The notes under the pieces were generated by a model. The model worked only from the letters and a program-made list of their open reading frames with translations, was not told where the DNA came from and did not search any database. 64,000 nucleotides of DNA, taken from positions 2,133,001 to 2,197,000 of the forward strand of contig NZ_AP025637.1 in assembly GCF_022846615.1 (NCBI RefSeq), in the 5' to 3' direction. The translations under genes and the position numbers were made by a program. Source of the stretch: Roseomonas fluvialis. Its GTDB lineage: Bacteria; Pseudomonadota; Alphaproteobacteria; Acetobacterales; Acetobacteraceae. This document shows positions 53,834-63,278 of the stretch, in pieces; the first letter of the stretch is position 1, and every line of letters begins with the position of its first letter.

Positions 53834-54586
53834 CTAGGCGTACTCACGCTCCACCAAAGGTCCGGGAGCAGTCGCGATCTCGCGGATGATCTTGCGGCGG
53901 ACGGCACCGGCAAAGGCGTCATAGCCTTCGGCCACCATCAGGAAGGCACCGGGGCCGCCGATGACCTGGTCGCGGTAGTACTCGTCCACCGGCGGGATGC
54001 CGGCCAGCAGGGCCGAGGGCTGCGGCGTCTGGTCCAGCACCGCCAGGCCATTCAGCACGATGCCCTTGCCCAACGCCTCCTCCCGCGCCACGGCCAGCGG
54101 CCGGCCGGAATTGTTCACCCCGTCGCCCGAGATATCGACCACCTGGCGCAACCCCGAATACCGCGTGCCGAACTGTCGCGCGGCATAGTCGATCGCCCCC
54201 GAGATCGAGGTGTAGAGATACGTCTCGCGCGACGCGCCCTCGACCGCGGCGGCGAAGCGCGCGCAACTCGCCGCGCCGTCGAGGCGCATCCACGGCACCA
54301 GCGTGTGCTGGATGTTCCAGTCCGACCAGACGAACAGCGTGACCGCGATGGCGCCGAGCGGCCCGCCGGCAATGCCCTCGGCCAGGCGCGGGTCGCGGAA
54401 GGCGGCCGCATAGCCGGTCATCTGCATCTCCATCTCCTGCGCATCGACCGACCGCGAGACATCGACGGCGAGCACGAGCTCGACATCGACCTCCTCCGTG
54501 GCATGGGCGGAGCGGGCGGCGATCAGGGCCGGGGCGGCAAGGCCGGCGGCGAGGATCAGGCGGCGGGACAAGAGGGTGCGCGACAT
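53834..54586 (-). CDS. DUF1194 family protein, von Willebrand factor A-like, exported
   Basis: 250 residues. Signal sequence with twin Arg (LSRRLILAAGLAAPALIAA). The MIDAS-like AVDVSRSVDAQEM (DxSxS) and VVDISGDGVNNSG indicate a VWA-type metal-dependent binding fold. Strong GGAGG before the ATG fixes the start. Function in the family is unknown; probably a periplasmic protein-interaction module. Last gene before the hairpins. Confidence 0.88.
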   Translation of the reverse strand: MSRTLLSRRLILAAGLAAPALIAARSAHATEEVDVELVLAVDVSRSVDAQEMEMQMTGYAAAFRDPRLAEGIAGGPLGAIAVTLFVWSDWNIQHTLVPWMRLDGAASCARFAAAVEGASRETYLYTSISGAIDYAARQFGTRYSGLRQVVDISGDGVNNSGRPLAVAREEALGKGIVLNGLAVLDQTPQPSALLAGIPPVDEYYRDQVIGGPGAFLMVAEGYDAFAGAVRRKIIREIATAPGPLVEREYA

Positions 54587-55004
54587 GGGGAACACCTCCG
54601 ATGGGGCCGTGCGTCCGGGTGCTGTCCTTCCTCGCGCCTTCTGTCCGAAGGTCGACGCCTGGAATGCCAGACGGCATTGTGCGGCGCAACAAGAGAGTGA
54701 GCGATTCTGACCAATTTTGCGTAAACGACTAGCAGATCGCACGCGCGGCGCTCAAGGCCACGGCGTCAATGGTCAGATTGCACTGGAAGGAGGCAACGCG
54801 GGCGCAGTGGCGGCGTTGATTTAATTCCTATACGCCTGCCGTCGATGGACCGGCAACAGAATTCGTAAGCGGTGCACTGACACACATAGCCCCGTGCGCA
54901 CCCTGCTCGATGCGCCGTCGCCCCTGGCAGGCCCTCTCCGGCCATAACGTACTGGTAACGTCACTGTGTCACCATCGTCACACTCGCCCGCCCCGCTGCG
55001 GATC
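54587..55004. other. Gene-free leader region upstream of DUF1194
   Basis: No credible protein gene on either strand. The DNA is noticeably less GC-rich than its surroundings at 54705-54740 and 54815-54860 (TTGATTTAATTCC). Promoters for the minus-strand DUF1194 gene and for the plus-strand RNA candidate could lie here. No clear -35/-10 pair was identified. Confidence 0.5.
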
Positions 55005-55187
55005 GGGCCGCAGGGCTAGGGTTCAAACCCAATCAGGCCCGATGTGGATGGCCGAGGTTCGCGTGGCAGGCCGCCAGGACGGACGCGCTGCCGATGCTGG
55101 TGGCATCGGCAAGCGGCCTGACGCCGCGGATGCCGCGCGAGACCGGCCAGGCGCCCGGCAGATGATTGGGTTTGGATCCTGAGGCCC
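55005..55187. ncRNA. Candidate rod-shaped structured RNA of about 180 nt (6S-like architecture)
   Basis: Nested complementary arms: 55005-55009 with 55183-55187; 55018-55035 with 55163-55180 (18 continuous pairs, two of them G-U); 55050-55053 with 55145-55148; 55056-55059 with 55141-55144; 55061-55067 with 55132-55138; 55068-55074 with 55113-55119; 55089-55097 with 55103-55111 (nine pairs, five-base loop). A 14 by 14 internal loop separates the closing stem from the apical part. Length and central bubble recall 6S RNA, but no sequence signature was verified. Strand is undetermined, though + is drawn. Confidence 0.35.
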
Positions 55188-55286
55188 CAGGTCACGCGAA
55201 GCAGGCGCCTGGCATCACCGATGCCCGCGAACGCCAGGAAGGGCTTGAACGGGCCGCCACGCCCTGACGGCACGGCGATGCTCCCT

Positions 55287-55859
55287 TCAGAACCCGCCCC
55301 CCGCCGCCAGCCACGTCGCTTCCGCCGCTGTGCTGTCTCGGCCGAGCGCCACGTTGCGGTGCGGAAACCGCCCGAACCGCGCGATCACCGCCCGGTGCCG
55401 CCAGGCATAGTCGATCGTCCCGTCGGGCTTCGCCATGCGCGCATCGTCGCGCAGGCCTTCGAACAGGGCGACCGAGACATCCTGGTCAGCCATCGATTCC
55501 GAATGCTCGAAGGGCAGGTACAGGAACACGCGCTCGGTGCGCGCCAGTGCCAGGTCGAAGCGATGCGCGAGCACGACATCGCGCGCGATCGCGCGGGCAT
55601 GCGCGTCGCTCGCGAAGGCTTCCGCGCTGCCGCGATGCAGGTTGCGCGGGAACTGGTCCAGCAGCACCAGCAGCGCCAGCGCGCTGTCAGGCTGCGTTGC
55701 CCAGTCATCCAGCGCGCCCTCCCGCGCCGCCTGCGTGGCCACCGCGAAGCGGTCGCGGATGGCGGCATCGAAGGCGTCGTCACGCTTGAACCAGGCCTCG
55801 CGGAAGGTGTCGGGCCCCTCCGCGAACCAGAAGCCCAGCACATCTGCCGGCGTGGTCAT
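55287..55859 (-). CDS. DUF924 family protein
   Basis: 190 residues, TPR-like helical fold. Pattern DVLGFWFAEGP at the N-terminus, LVLLDQFPRNLHRG, VFLYLPFEHSES and a C-terminal HRNVALGRDSTAAE, all typical of DUF924. Function unknown in the family. Start fixed by ATGA overlap with the large FAD/Fe-S gene, so they are co-translated. Confidence 0.9.
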   Translation of the reverse strand: MTTPADVLGFWFAEGPDTFREAWFKRDDAFDAAIRDRFAVATQAAREGALDDWATQPDSALALLVLLDQFPRNLHRGSAEAFASDAHARAIARDVVLAHRFDLALARTERVFLYLPFEHSESMADQDVSVALFEGLRDDARMAKPDGTIDYAWRHRAVIARFGRFPHRNVALGRDSTAAEATWLAAGGGF

Positions 55860-58768
55860 GCCAATGCCCTTTCCAGCAGCCGGACGGAATGGATCGCCTC
55901 CCGCCCCGCGAGATCCCCGATCTGGTGCCGGCAGGATGTCCCGTCCGCCACGATGAAGGCCGCCGGCGCCGCCGCACGCACCGCCGGCAGCAGCGAGAGT
56001 TCCGCCATCGCCTTTGAAGCGGACAGCGTCTCCGCCTGGTAGCCGAAGGCCCCGGCCATGCCGCAGCACGACGACGCAATGGGTGTCACCGTCAGCCCCG
56101 GGATGCGCCGCAGAAGTGCCAGCGCTGGCGGAAAGGCGCCGAAGGCCTTCTGGTGGCAATGGCCATGGATATGCGCCTCGCCGGGAAGGGGCTTCAGCGG
56201 TAGCACGGCCTTCTCGCGGTCGAGGAATTCGCTCAGCAGGAAGGCGCGGTCGGCCAGCGCGCGCGCGGCTTCGCCCGGCAGGAGTGCGAGGAATTCGTCG
56301 CGCAGCGTGGTCAGCGAGGACGGCTCGATGCCCACCACCGGGCTGCTCCAGGCCGACAGCGCCTCGACTGTCCGCCGAGCTTCCGCGCGCGCCTGGTCGA
56401 CCAACCCGGCGGCGAGCAGCGTGCGCCCTTCATCCAGCGGCCGCATCCCGCGCGGCGGACGTGCCACGGCGGGGTCGTATCCGGCGGCGCGCAGCACGCG
56501 GATCGCAGCGCGCAGATTATCTGGTTCGAAATACCGGTTGAAGGCGTCGGGCAGCAGGATGACCTCGCGCTCGCGCCCGTCCGGCGCGCGCAGCTCGGCA
56601 TCATGGAAGGCGCCCCAGGCGAAGCGGGGCAGGGGGCGGTCGGCCGCCAGCCCAAGCAGCCGTTCGGACAGCGTCGCCAGCCCCGGCACCCAGCCGCGCG
56701 CATTGGCCACCGGCGGCAGCAGCGACGCCCAGCGCGCCCAGCGCGGCAGTGTCGCGATGATGCGCTCCCGCCAGCCGATGCCATGCACTTTCGCGCGCGC
56801 CGCCAGTACCTCGATCTTCATGCGCGCCATGTCGACGCCGGTCGGGCATTCGCGCTTGCAGCCCTTGCAGGAGACGCACAGCTTCACCGCCTCGGCCACC
56901 TCGTCCGAAGCCAGCGCGCCCGGCAACTGCCCGGTCAGCGCGAGCCGCAGCGTATTCGCCCGCCCGCGCGTGAGGTGCTGCTCGTCGCGCGTCGCGCGAT
57001 AGGACGGGCACATGACGTTCGCATCGAACTTACGGCAGGTACCGTTGTTGTTGCACATCTCGACCGCGCTCAGCAGCCCGCCGAGCGGCCCCGGATACTC
57101 TGACCAGTCGAGCACCGGCGTGATCGCCCCGTCCGCCGCATAGCCGGGCGCGTAGCGGAACAGCGAACGGTCATCCATGCGCGGCGCGCGCACCACGCGC
57201 CCTGGGTTCAGCAGCGCATTCGGGTCGAAGGTATCCTTCACTTCCTCGAAGGCGCGCGCGATGCGGCTGCCGAACATCGTCTCGTTGAATTCGGACCGCA
57301 CGATGCCGTCGCCATGCTCGCCCGAATGGCTGCCCTTGTATTCGCGCACCAGGGCGAAGCATTCCTCGGCGATGGCGCGCATCTTCCGCACGTCCTCGCC
57401 GTCCTTCATGTTCAGGACCGGCCGCACGTGCAGGCAGCCGACACTGGCATGCGCGTACCAGGTGCCCTTTGTGCCGTGTTTCGCGAACACGTCGTTCAGC
57501 CGTTCCGTGTAGTCGGCCAGGTCCGGCAGGGCGACGGCGCAATCCTCGATGAAGGACACCGGCTTCCCGTCGCCCTTCATCGACATCATGATGTTCAGCC
57601 CGGCCTCGCGCACCTCCGCAATCGCGGCCTGGAAACCGGCATCGGTGGCGCGCACCACGGCATCCGGATAGCCCAGGTCCGCCATCATCTCCTCCAGCCG
57701 ATCCAGCGCGGCCAGCAGCGGCGCATCCTCGTGCCCGTGGAACTCGACGATCAGCAGCGAGTCCGGCTCGCCCTTCACCATCCGGTCGATGGTGGCGCGA
57801 TAGATCGGGATCGACCGCCCCAGGTCGATCATCGTCCGGTCCACCAGCTCGACCGCCTCGGGATCCAGCGTGACCAGGTGCTGGGATGCCGCCATCGCCG
57901 CGCGGAAGCTCGGGAACTGGCAGATGCCCAGAATCTTGCGCGGCTTGATCGGCCACAGCTTCAGGTCCAGCGCGGCCGAGAACGCCAGCGTCCCTTCCGA
58001 ACCCACCAGCACGCGCGCGAGGTTGCCGCGCCCTTCCGCCCGCGCCGCCGGCGTCAGTGATTCGATGTTGTAGCCACCCACGCGCCGCAGCTGGTTCGGG
58101 AAGCGCGCCGCGATCTCCTCAGCTTCCCGCGCACCGAGCGCGCGCAGCCGCTGGATCAGCTCCGCCGTGGCGGCAGGGACGTCGCCGCCCAGATTGTCCG
58201 GCAAATCCCCGAACACGAACCTTGACCCATCCGCCAGCAGCGCATCAATGGCGGTCACGTTGTCCGCCATCAGCCCGTAGCGGATCGACTTCGACCCGCA
58301 GGAATTGTTCCCGGCCATGCCACCGATGGTGCAGCGCTGCCAGGTGGAGGGATCGACCGGAAAAAACAGCCCATGCGGCTTCAGCGCATCGTTCAGCGCG
58401 CCCAGCGTGATGCCCGGCTGTACGCGCGCCATGCGCGCATCCGCATCCACCTCGACGACCTCGCGCAGGTACTTCGTGCAGTCCAGCACCAGCGCGCGGT
58501 TCACCGTCTGCCCGCATTGCGATGTGCCGCCGCCGCGCGCCAGCACCGGGATGCCTTCGTCGCGACACAGCGCCATCGCCGCCTGCACATCCTCGATGCT
58601 GCGCGGGACCAGCACGCCATAGGGCTCGACCTGGTAGATGGAGGCATCGGTTGCGTAGCGGCCGCGATCCGCCGCGCCGAACAGCACCTCGCCGCGCGTC
58701 TCGCGCCGCAGCCGGCCGGCGATGCGGCTGTCACCCAGGCCGGGTCGGTTCGTCGAGACTACGTTCAT
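55856..58768 (-). CDS. FAD-linked dehydrogenase with C-terminal Fe-S (CCG) domains, D-2-hydroxyacid type
   Basis: 970 residues. N-terminal PCMH FAD domain (ARGGGTSQCGQTVN; GGMAGNNSCGSKSIRYG, in part), FAD-oxidase C domain, then a 4Fe-4S ferredoxin region (CVSCKGCKRECPTGVD) and C-terminal CCG domains (GHCHQKAFG, SSCCGMAGAFGY). Resembles YdiJ/D-2-hydroxyglutarate or D-lactate dehydrogenase fusions that pass electrons to the quinone pool. Start MNVVS chosen at the beginning of homology. Followed by DUF924. Confidence 0.92.
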   Translation of the reverse strand: MNVVSTNRPGLGDSRIAGRLRRETRGEVLFGAADRGRYATDASIYQVEPYGVLVPRSIEDVQAAMALCRDEGIPVLARGGGTSQCGQTVNRALVLDCTKYLREVVEVDADARMARVQPGITLGALNDALKPHGLFFPVDPSTWQRCTIGGMAGNNSCGSKSIRYGLMADNVTAIDALLADGSRFVFGDLPDNLGGDVPAATAELIQRLRALGAREAEEIAARFPNQLRRVGGYNIESLTPAARAEGRGNLARVLVGSEGTLAFSAALDLKLWPIKPRKILGICQFPSFRAAMAASQHLVTLDPEAVELVDRTMIDLGRSIPIYRATIDRMVKGEPDSLLIVEFHGHEDAPLLAALDRLEEMMADLGYPDAVVRATDAGFQAAIAEVREAGLNIMMSMKGDGKPVSFIEDCAVALPDLADYTERLNDVFAKHGTKGTWYAHASVGCLHVRPVLNMKDGEDVRKMRAIAEECFALVREYKGSHSGEHGDGIVRSEFNETMFGSRIARAFEEVKDTFDPNALLNPGRVVRAPRMDDRSLFRYAPGYAADGAITPVLDWSEYPGPLGGLLSAVEMCNNNGTCRKFDANVMCPSYRATRDEQHLTRGRANTLRLALTGQLPGALASDEVAEAVKLCVSCKGCKRECPTGVDMARMKIEVLAARAKVHGIGWRERIIATLPRWARWASLLPPVANARGWVPGLATLSERLLGLAADRPLPRFAWGAFHDAELRAPDGREREVILLPDAFNRYFEPDNLRAAIRVLRAAGYDPAVARPPRGMRPLDEGRTLLAAGLVDQARAEARRTVEALSAWSSPVVGIEPSSLTTLRDEFLALLPGEAARALADRAFLLSEFLDREKAVLPLKPLPGEAHIHGHCHQKAFGAFPPALALLRRIPGLTVTPIASSCCGMAGAFGYQAETLSASKAMAELSLLPAVRAAAPAAFIVADGTSCRHQIGDLAGREAIHSVRLLERALA

Positions 58769-58954
58769 GCTGGCATCCCGGACTGCGCGGCGGCGCACAG
58801 CGTCCGCCCGTGATGCCGGTTTAGCCGCCCCGTGCGCGCAAGTCCGATGGATAGTTGTGATCGGTCTCACAAGCGGGGCTCATCGCCCGGCACATGGCCA
58901 GCAATCTATTTATAGCGGCACCACGCTTTCGCAACGCTTGCGGAACAGCCAATC

Positions 58955-59505
58955 GTGAGATGTCCCACGCCCCGCAAGACCCTCAGGCTCGGCCCGGTGC
59001 AAGCCAGCCTGGCCGCCGGCCGCGATGGCGCCGAGCTCAGCCTCGGCGGGTCCACCTGGCACCGATGGTACAAGGGCGTGGCCGACCGGCGCCATGCCGC
59101 GCGCGACGTCTCCTGGAACGCCGCCCTGCCCACCCCACCCGTCGCCGCGCCGGATGCCGCCACGGCGGCGCTGGCCCAGCGCGTTGCCTCGGTCGGCTGG
59201 TACCAGACCATCGACCTTGGCCACGGGTGCTCACGCCCGGCGAGTTCAACCACATCCCGCATCTGGCGAAATACGGCCTGCCGGCGGATCTCAGCGGCAA
59301 GCGCGTGCTCGACATCGGCACCTTCGACGATTTCTGGGCCTTCCAGTTCGAAAAGCGCGGCACCGCCGAGGTGATGGCGCTCGATGTCGAGACCTTCGGC
59401 GACATCGACTTCCCCCCGCCGGTGCGCGCGACCATGGATGCGCAGACGCTCGCGACCCCGCTCGGGCGCGGCTTCGCCACTCGGCCACCCATCCCAGGAT
59501 ACTGA
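58955..59505 (+). pseudogene. Frameshifted, 3'-truncated SAM-dependent methyltransferase
   Basis: The first part reads in one frame to TIDLGHG at about 59227. The continuing homologous text, VLTPGEFNHIPHLAKYGLP then GKRVLDIGTFDDFWAFQFE, is in another frame. Insertion of one G in the GGG run at about 59226-59228 would restore a continuous protein. The SAM motif reads GTFDD where GTFDG is usual. Homology ends near GRGFA and a stop follows soon, so the 3' part is lost. Two independent lesions argue for a real pseudogene over a sequencing error. Confidence 0.7.
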
Positions 59506-59659
59506 TGGGGGTGGACAGGTGCGGGCGGCGGGCCGGTGCCGCGCTTGCCAAGCAGGGCGCTTCGTGTGGATCGCGCCCGCTCATGGGCGCGACCAGCCGA
59601 ACTCATTGGCGCCCGCGCGCATCCTCGGCCATGTAGTCCCCACACGAGAGGGACGTCCC

Positions 59660-60844
59660 ATGGCCTATTTCCAGTCGAAGCCCACCGCCGGGCGCCATTT
59701 CCTGCAGATCCCCGGGCCCAGCAACGTGCCCGACCGCGTGCTGCGCGCCATCGACAACCCGACCATGGACCACCGCGGGCCGGATTTCGGGATCTTCGGC
59801 AAGCAGTTGCTCGAGAAGGTGCGCCACGTCTTCGGCACCAAGGGCCATGTCATCATCTACCCGGCTTCGGGCACGGGCGCCTGGGAAGCCGCGCTGGCCA
59901 ACACGCTGTCGCCCGGCGATCGCGTGCTGATGTGCGAGACCGGCTGGTTCGCGCATCTGTGGCAGGAGATGGCCGACCGACTCGGCATCGTCACAGATCT
60001 GGTGCGTACCGACTGGCGCCGCGGCGCCGACGTCGCGCAGATCGAAGCCCGCCTGCGCGAGGACAAGGCCCACGCCATCAAGGCGGTCTGCGTGGTGCAC
60101 AACGAGACCAGCACGGGCGCCACCTCCCGCGTGGACGAAGTCCGCCGTGCGATGGACGCCGCCGGCCATCCCGCGCTGCTGATGGTGGACACCATCTCCT
60201 CGCTCGGCTCGATGGACTATCGCCACGACGACTGGGGCGTGGACGTGACGGTCTCCGGCTCGCAGAAGGGGCTGATGCTGCCGCCCGGCCTGTCCTTCAA
60301 CGCGGTGTCGGATAAGGCGCTCAAGGCGAGCGAGAGCGCGAAGCTGCCGCGGTCCTTCTGGGCCTGGCAGCCGATGCTGGCGGCCAACGCCACAGGCTAC
60401 TTCCCCTATACGCCCGCGACGAACCTGCTCTACGGCCTCGATGCCGCGGTGAACATGCTGCTCGAGGAAGGGCTCGAGAACGTCTTCGCCCGCCATGACC
60501 GTCACGCGGAAGCCACGCGCCGTGCCGTGCGCCACTGGGGCTTCGAGATCCAGTGCGCCGAACCCCGCCACTACTCATCCGTGCTGACCGCGGTGCGCCT
60601 GCCCGAGGGCCACAGCGCCAACGCGCTGCGCGCCACCATCCTCGAGCGGCACAACATGTCGCTCGGCAACGGCCTTGGGCAATTGAACGACCGCGTCTTC
60701 CGCATCGGCCACCTGGGCGATTTCGGCGACCTGCAGCTGGTCGGCACGCTGGGCGGCGTCGAGATGGGCCTGCGCGCGGCCGGCGTGCCGCACAGCCCCG
60801 GCGGCGTGCAGGCGGCGATGGACTACCTGTCGGGCAATGCCTGA
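59660..60844 (+). CDS. Serine-glyoxylate / alanine-glyoxylate aminotransferase (class V)
   Basis: 394 residues, PLP fold type I. N-terminal LQIPGPSNVPDRVLRAI, ASGTGAWEAA, the aspartate loop VDTISSLGSMD, and Schiff-base Lys203 in GSQKGLMLPPGL. Converts glyoxylate plus serine (or alanine) to glycine plus hydroxypyruvate (or pyruvate); central to the serine cycle and photorespiration-like salvage. GAGAGGGACG precedes the ATG. Overlaps the next small gene by eight bases. Confidence 0.92.
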   Translation: MAYFQSKPTAGRHFLQIPGPSNVPDRVLRAIDNPTMDHRGPDFGIFGKQLLEKVRHVFGTKGHVIIYPASGTGAWEAALANTLSPGDRVLMCETGWFAHLWQEMADRLGIVTDLVRTDWRRGADVAQIEARLREDKAHAIKAVCVVHNETSTGATSRVDEVRRAMDAAGHPALLMVDTISSLGSMDYRHDDWGVDVTVSGSQKGLMLPPGLSFNAVSDKALKASESAKLPRSFWAWQPMLAANATGYFPYTPATNLLYGLDAAVNMLLEEGLENVFARHDRHAEATRRAVRHWGFEIQCAEPRHYSSVLTAVRLPEGHSANALRATILERHNMSLGNGLGQLNDRVFRIGHLGDFGDLQLVGTLGGVEMGLRAAGVPHSPGGVQAAMDYLSGNA

Positions 60845-61133
60845 CCGCGTCGCGGCCTTCCGCCGCGGTGCGAGGGCGGGCAGCGCCCCGCCGCCACACC
60901 TGGCGGGGCCGCTGCTGGCGCTTTGGTGGGATGCGCGCGGCGACTGGACCCGCGCGCATGAGGCTGCGCAGGCCGGCGAGGATGCCGCCAGCGCCTGGGT
61001 GCACGCCTACCTGCACCGCAAGGAAGGCGACCTCGCCAATGCCGGGTACTGGTACCGGCGCGCTGGCCGGCCGGTGGCCACGGGGCCGCTCGACCAGGAA
61101 TGGGCGTCGATCGCGGGCGCGCTGCTGCCCTAG
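60837..61133 (+). CDS. Small protein of unknown function, helical
   Basis: 98 residues, predicted mostly helical, rich in Ala and Trp, with a TPR-like stretch (DWTRAHEAAQAGED, ASAWVHAYLHRKEGD). No domain recognised with certainty. Overlap of eight bases with the aminotransferase gene shows co-translation, so it may be an accessory of that pathway. Confidence 0.7.
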   Translation: MPDRVAAFRRGARAGSAPPPHLAGPLLALWWDARGDWTRAHEAAQAGEDAASAWVHAYLHRKEGDLANAGYWYRRAGRPVATGPLDQEWASIAGALLP

Positions 61134-61144
61134 CGAGGCGCGCC

Positions 61145-61525
61145 TCAGAACAGCGCGGCCACCTTCGCGTCGTGGAAGCGCTGCACCTCGATCGCGTAGC
61201 CGGCCGGGTCCTCGAAGAAGAAGTGCTCGCAATAGGTGCCGCGCTGGATCGGCGTCAGCGCCGGCACGTCTGCCGCCAGCATGCGCGCGTGCCAGCCCGC
61301 CACGTCCTCGGCCACGATGGTCAGCAGCACGGCGCTTTTCGGCTGGTGGCGCAGGTGCCCTCGCGTGCCGTCCACGATGCCGAAGTACGACCGCCCCGCG
61401 ACGCGATAGATGCGCGCCATCCCCTGGTCGAGCACCAGTTCGAAGCCCAGCACGCCTTCGTAGAAGGCGGCCGCGGGGGCGATGTCGTCGTAGTAGAAGA
61501 AGGTGATGGCGTAGTCGGCCGGCAT
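61145..61525 (-). CDS. VOC (glyoxalase/bleomycin resistance) family protein
   Basis: 126 residues with two beta-alpha-beta-beta-beta modules: ITFFYYDDIAPAAAFYEGVLG, in part, and CEHFFFEDPAGYAIEVQRF. A metal-binding fold of the vicinal oxygen chelate superfamily; lyase, dioxygenase or binding roles are possible. Ends 12 bp from the convergent small gene. Substrate unknown. Confidence 0.88.
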   Translation of the reverse strand: MPADYAITFFYYDDIAPAAAFYEGVLGFELVLDQGMARIYRVAGRSYFGIVDGTRGHLRHQPKSAVLLTIVAEDVAGWHARMLAADVPALTPIQRGTYCEHFFFEDPAGYAIEVQRFHDAKVAALF

Positions 61526-61649
61526 GGTGCGCTCCGGTGGATGCGCGGGCAGGATGCGCCGCGCCGCGCGATGCCGGAAGCCCGTCTCGCGGACCGCTCG
61601 ACAATGCGCCGTGGCGTGTGGGCCGGCGCCGGCATGCCCGAACCGTCTT

Positions 61650-62282
61650 TCAGGGCGTGTCCCAGCGGTCGCAGAAGGCCGCGGCGTCATCGGACTGGAA
61701 ATCCGCCAGGCGCTCCATGATCACCTCGAAGGGCCAGTCCCACCAGGCGATGCGGGCGAGCCGCGTGGCGACCTCCGGGGCGAAGCGGTCGCGGATGCGC
61801 CGTGCCGGCACGCCGCCCACGATGGCGTAGGGTGCCACATCCTTCGCCACCACCGCGCCCGCCGCCAGCACCGCGCCGTCGCCCACGGTCACGCCGGCCA
61901 GCACGGTCACGCCATGCCCGATCCAGACATCGTGGCCGATCGTGGTGCGCGCGGCGCGCCGGCGCTCGAAGAAGCCGGCGTCGCGGGCCTTCGTCGCGTC
62001 GTAGTATTCCGGGCAATAGGTGAATCGGTGCTGCGCCGCGCGCTCCATCGGGTGGTTCGGCGGGCCGATGCGCACATGCGCGGCGATGGCGCAGAACTTC
62101 CCGATGCTGGCATCCGCCACCTGGCAGTCATGCCCGAGGTACGAGTAGTCCCCGAGCGTCGCGTATTCCATCGACGACCGCTCCAGCACCTCGCAGCAGC
62201 GCCCGATGGTGGCCTCGCGCAGGCGCACGCTCGGGTGGATGACCGTCTCGGCGATCTTGGGTCGGGCAGGCGGGTGGTCCAT
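61650..62282 (-). CDS. Hexapeptide-repeat acetyltransferase (CatB / phosphonate-associated type)
   Basis: 210 residues. Left-handed beta-helix repeats ([34 protein letters not shown]) and [24 protein letters not shown], in part, with the active-site-region loop [14 protein letters not shown]. The loop resembles transferases found beside phn genes as well as chloramphenicol acetyltransferase CatB types. No phosphonate genes are here, so the acceptor is uncertain. Confidence 0.85.
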   Translation of the reverse strand: MDHPPARPKIAETVIHPSVRLREATIGRCCEVLERSSMEYATLGDYSYLGHDCQVADASIGKFCAIAAHVRIGPPNHPMERAAQHRFTYCPEYYDATKARDAGFFERRRAARTTIGHDVWIGHGVTVLAGVTVGDGAVLAAGAVVAKDVAPYAIVGGVPARRIRDRFAPEVATRLARIAWWDWPFEVIMERLADFQSDDAAAFCDRWDTP

Positions 62283-62514
62283 GGCGGCGGTCCTGGGGCG
62301 TCGTGCGCGAGCACAGGGCGGGCGCGCAGGCGCGTCAATGCGGATGGGCCGGCACGGCATCCGCGTGGCGCCGGCAAGGGCAGGGCGGGGCACGCGACGG
62401 CGCGGCGCGATGTCGCCGAAGCGTCACGCAGCCCGCCATGCCCGGCCGTGCCCATGCGGCTTGCGCCGCCGCCGCCGGCGCGTCCATCGTGCCCCTGACG
62501 CGCAAGGAACGCCC

Positions 62515-63243
62515 ATGCCCGACACTGCCGCCATCGAGGTCTGGACCTGGCCCACGCCAAATGGCCACAAGGTCCACATTCTGCTCGAGGAGTTGGTCGA
62601 GGCCGGTCACGGCCTGCCCTGGCGCATCATCCCCGTCGCGATCGGCAAGGGCGAACAGTTCCGCCCGGAATTCCTCGCCATCACGCCCAACCACCGCATC
62701 CCAGCCATCGTCGATCCCGACGGGCCCGGCGGGGCGCCGCTGCGGCTGTTCGAAAGCGCCGCCATCCTGATCTACCTGGTCGAGAAGGCGGGCTCGCCCC
62801 TTATCCCGGTGGACCCAGTGGCGCGCTATGCCTGCCTGCAATGGCTGATGTTCCAGATGGGCGGCGTCGGGCCGATGTTCGGCCAGTACGGCCATTTCGC
62901 GAACTACGCGGCGGAGAAGATCCCCTACGCCATCGAACGCTACACCAACGAGGTCGCGCGCCTGCACCGCGTGCTCGACAAGCGCCTGGGCGAAAGCCCG
63001 TATCTGGCCGGGCCCGACTACTCCATCGCCGACATCGCGACCTTCCCCTGGATCCGCAACCCCGAACGCCGCGGCGTTGATCTCGGTCAATATCCGAACG
63101 TGGCGCGCTGGCACGATGCCATCGCCGCCCGCCCGGCGGTGCAACGCGGGGTCGCGGTGCTGGCCGACAACCAGCGCCGCGGCACCATGACCGATGCCGA
63201 GCGTGAGATCATGTTCGGCAAGACCCAGTTCACGGCACGCTGA
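62515..63243 (+). CDS. Glutathione S-transferase, YfcG/YghU-like
   Basis: 242 residues. Thioredoxin-like domain with WTWPTPNGHKVHILLEEL, NHRIPAIVDPDG and FESAAILIYLVEK, then a C-terminal helical domain (GPDYSIADIATFPWIRN). The TPNGxK motif is typical of the Nu/YfcG-type GSTs with disulfide-bond reductase activity. CAAGGAAC precedes the ATG. Followed 35 bp downstream by a VOC protein gene, likely co-transcribed. Confidence 0.92.
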   Translation: MPDTAAIEVWTWPTPNGHKVHILLEELVEAGHGLPWRIIPVAIGKGEQFRPEFLAITPNHRIPAIVDPDGPGGAPLRLFESAAILIYLVEKAGSPLIPVDPVARYACLQWLMFQMGGVGPMFGQYGHFANYAAEKIPYAIERYTNEVARLHRVLDKRLGESPYLAGPDYSIADIATFPWIRNPERRGVDLGQYPNVARWHDAIAARPAVQRGVAVLADNQRRGTMTDAEREIMFGKTQFTAR

Positions 63244-63278
63244 CCCCGCCGCGGACCAACAGGAACGCCAGGAAACCC

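Noticed and set aside
55019-55030. GGGTTCAAACCC, resembling a tRNA T-arm
   Set aside because: No acceptor, D or anticodon arms can be drawn around it; it is better explained as part of the long inverted repeat.
54910-55182. 90-codon open frame across the RNA candidate
   Set aside because: No ribosome site or family resemblance, and it spans the strongly complementary arms.
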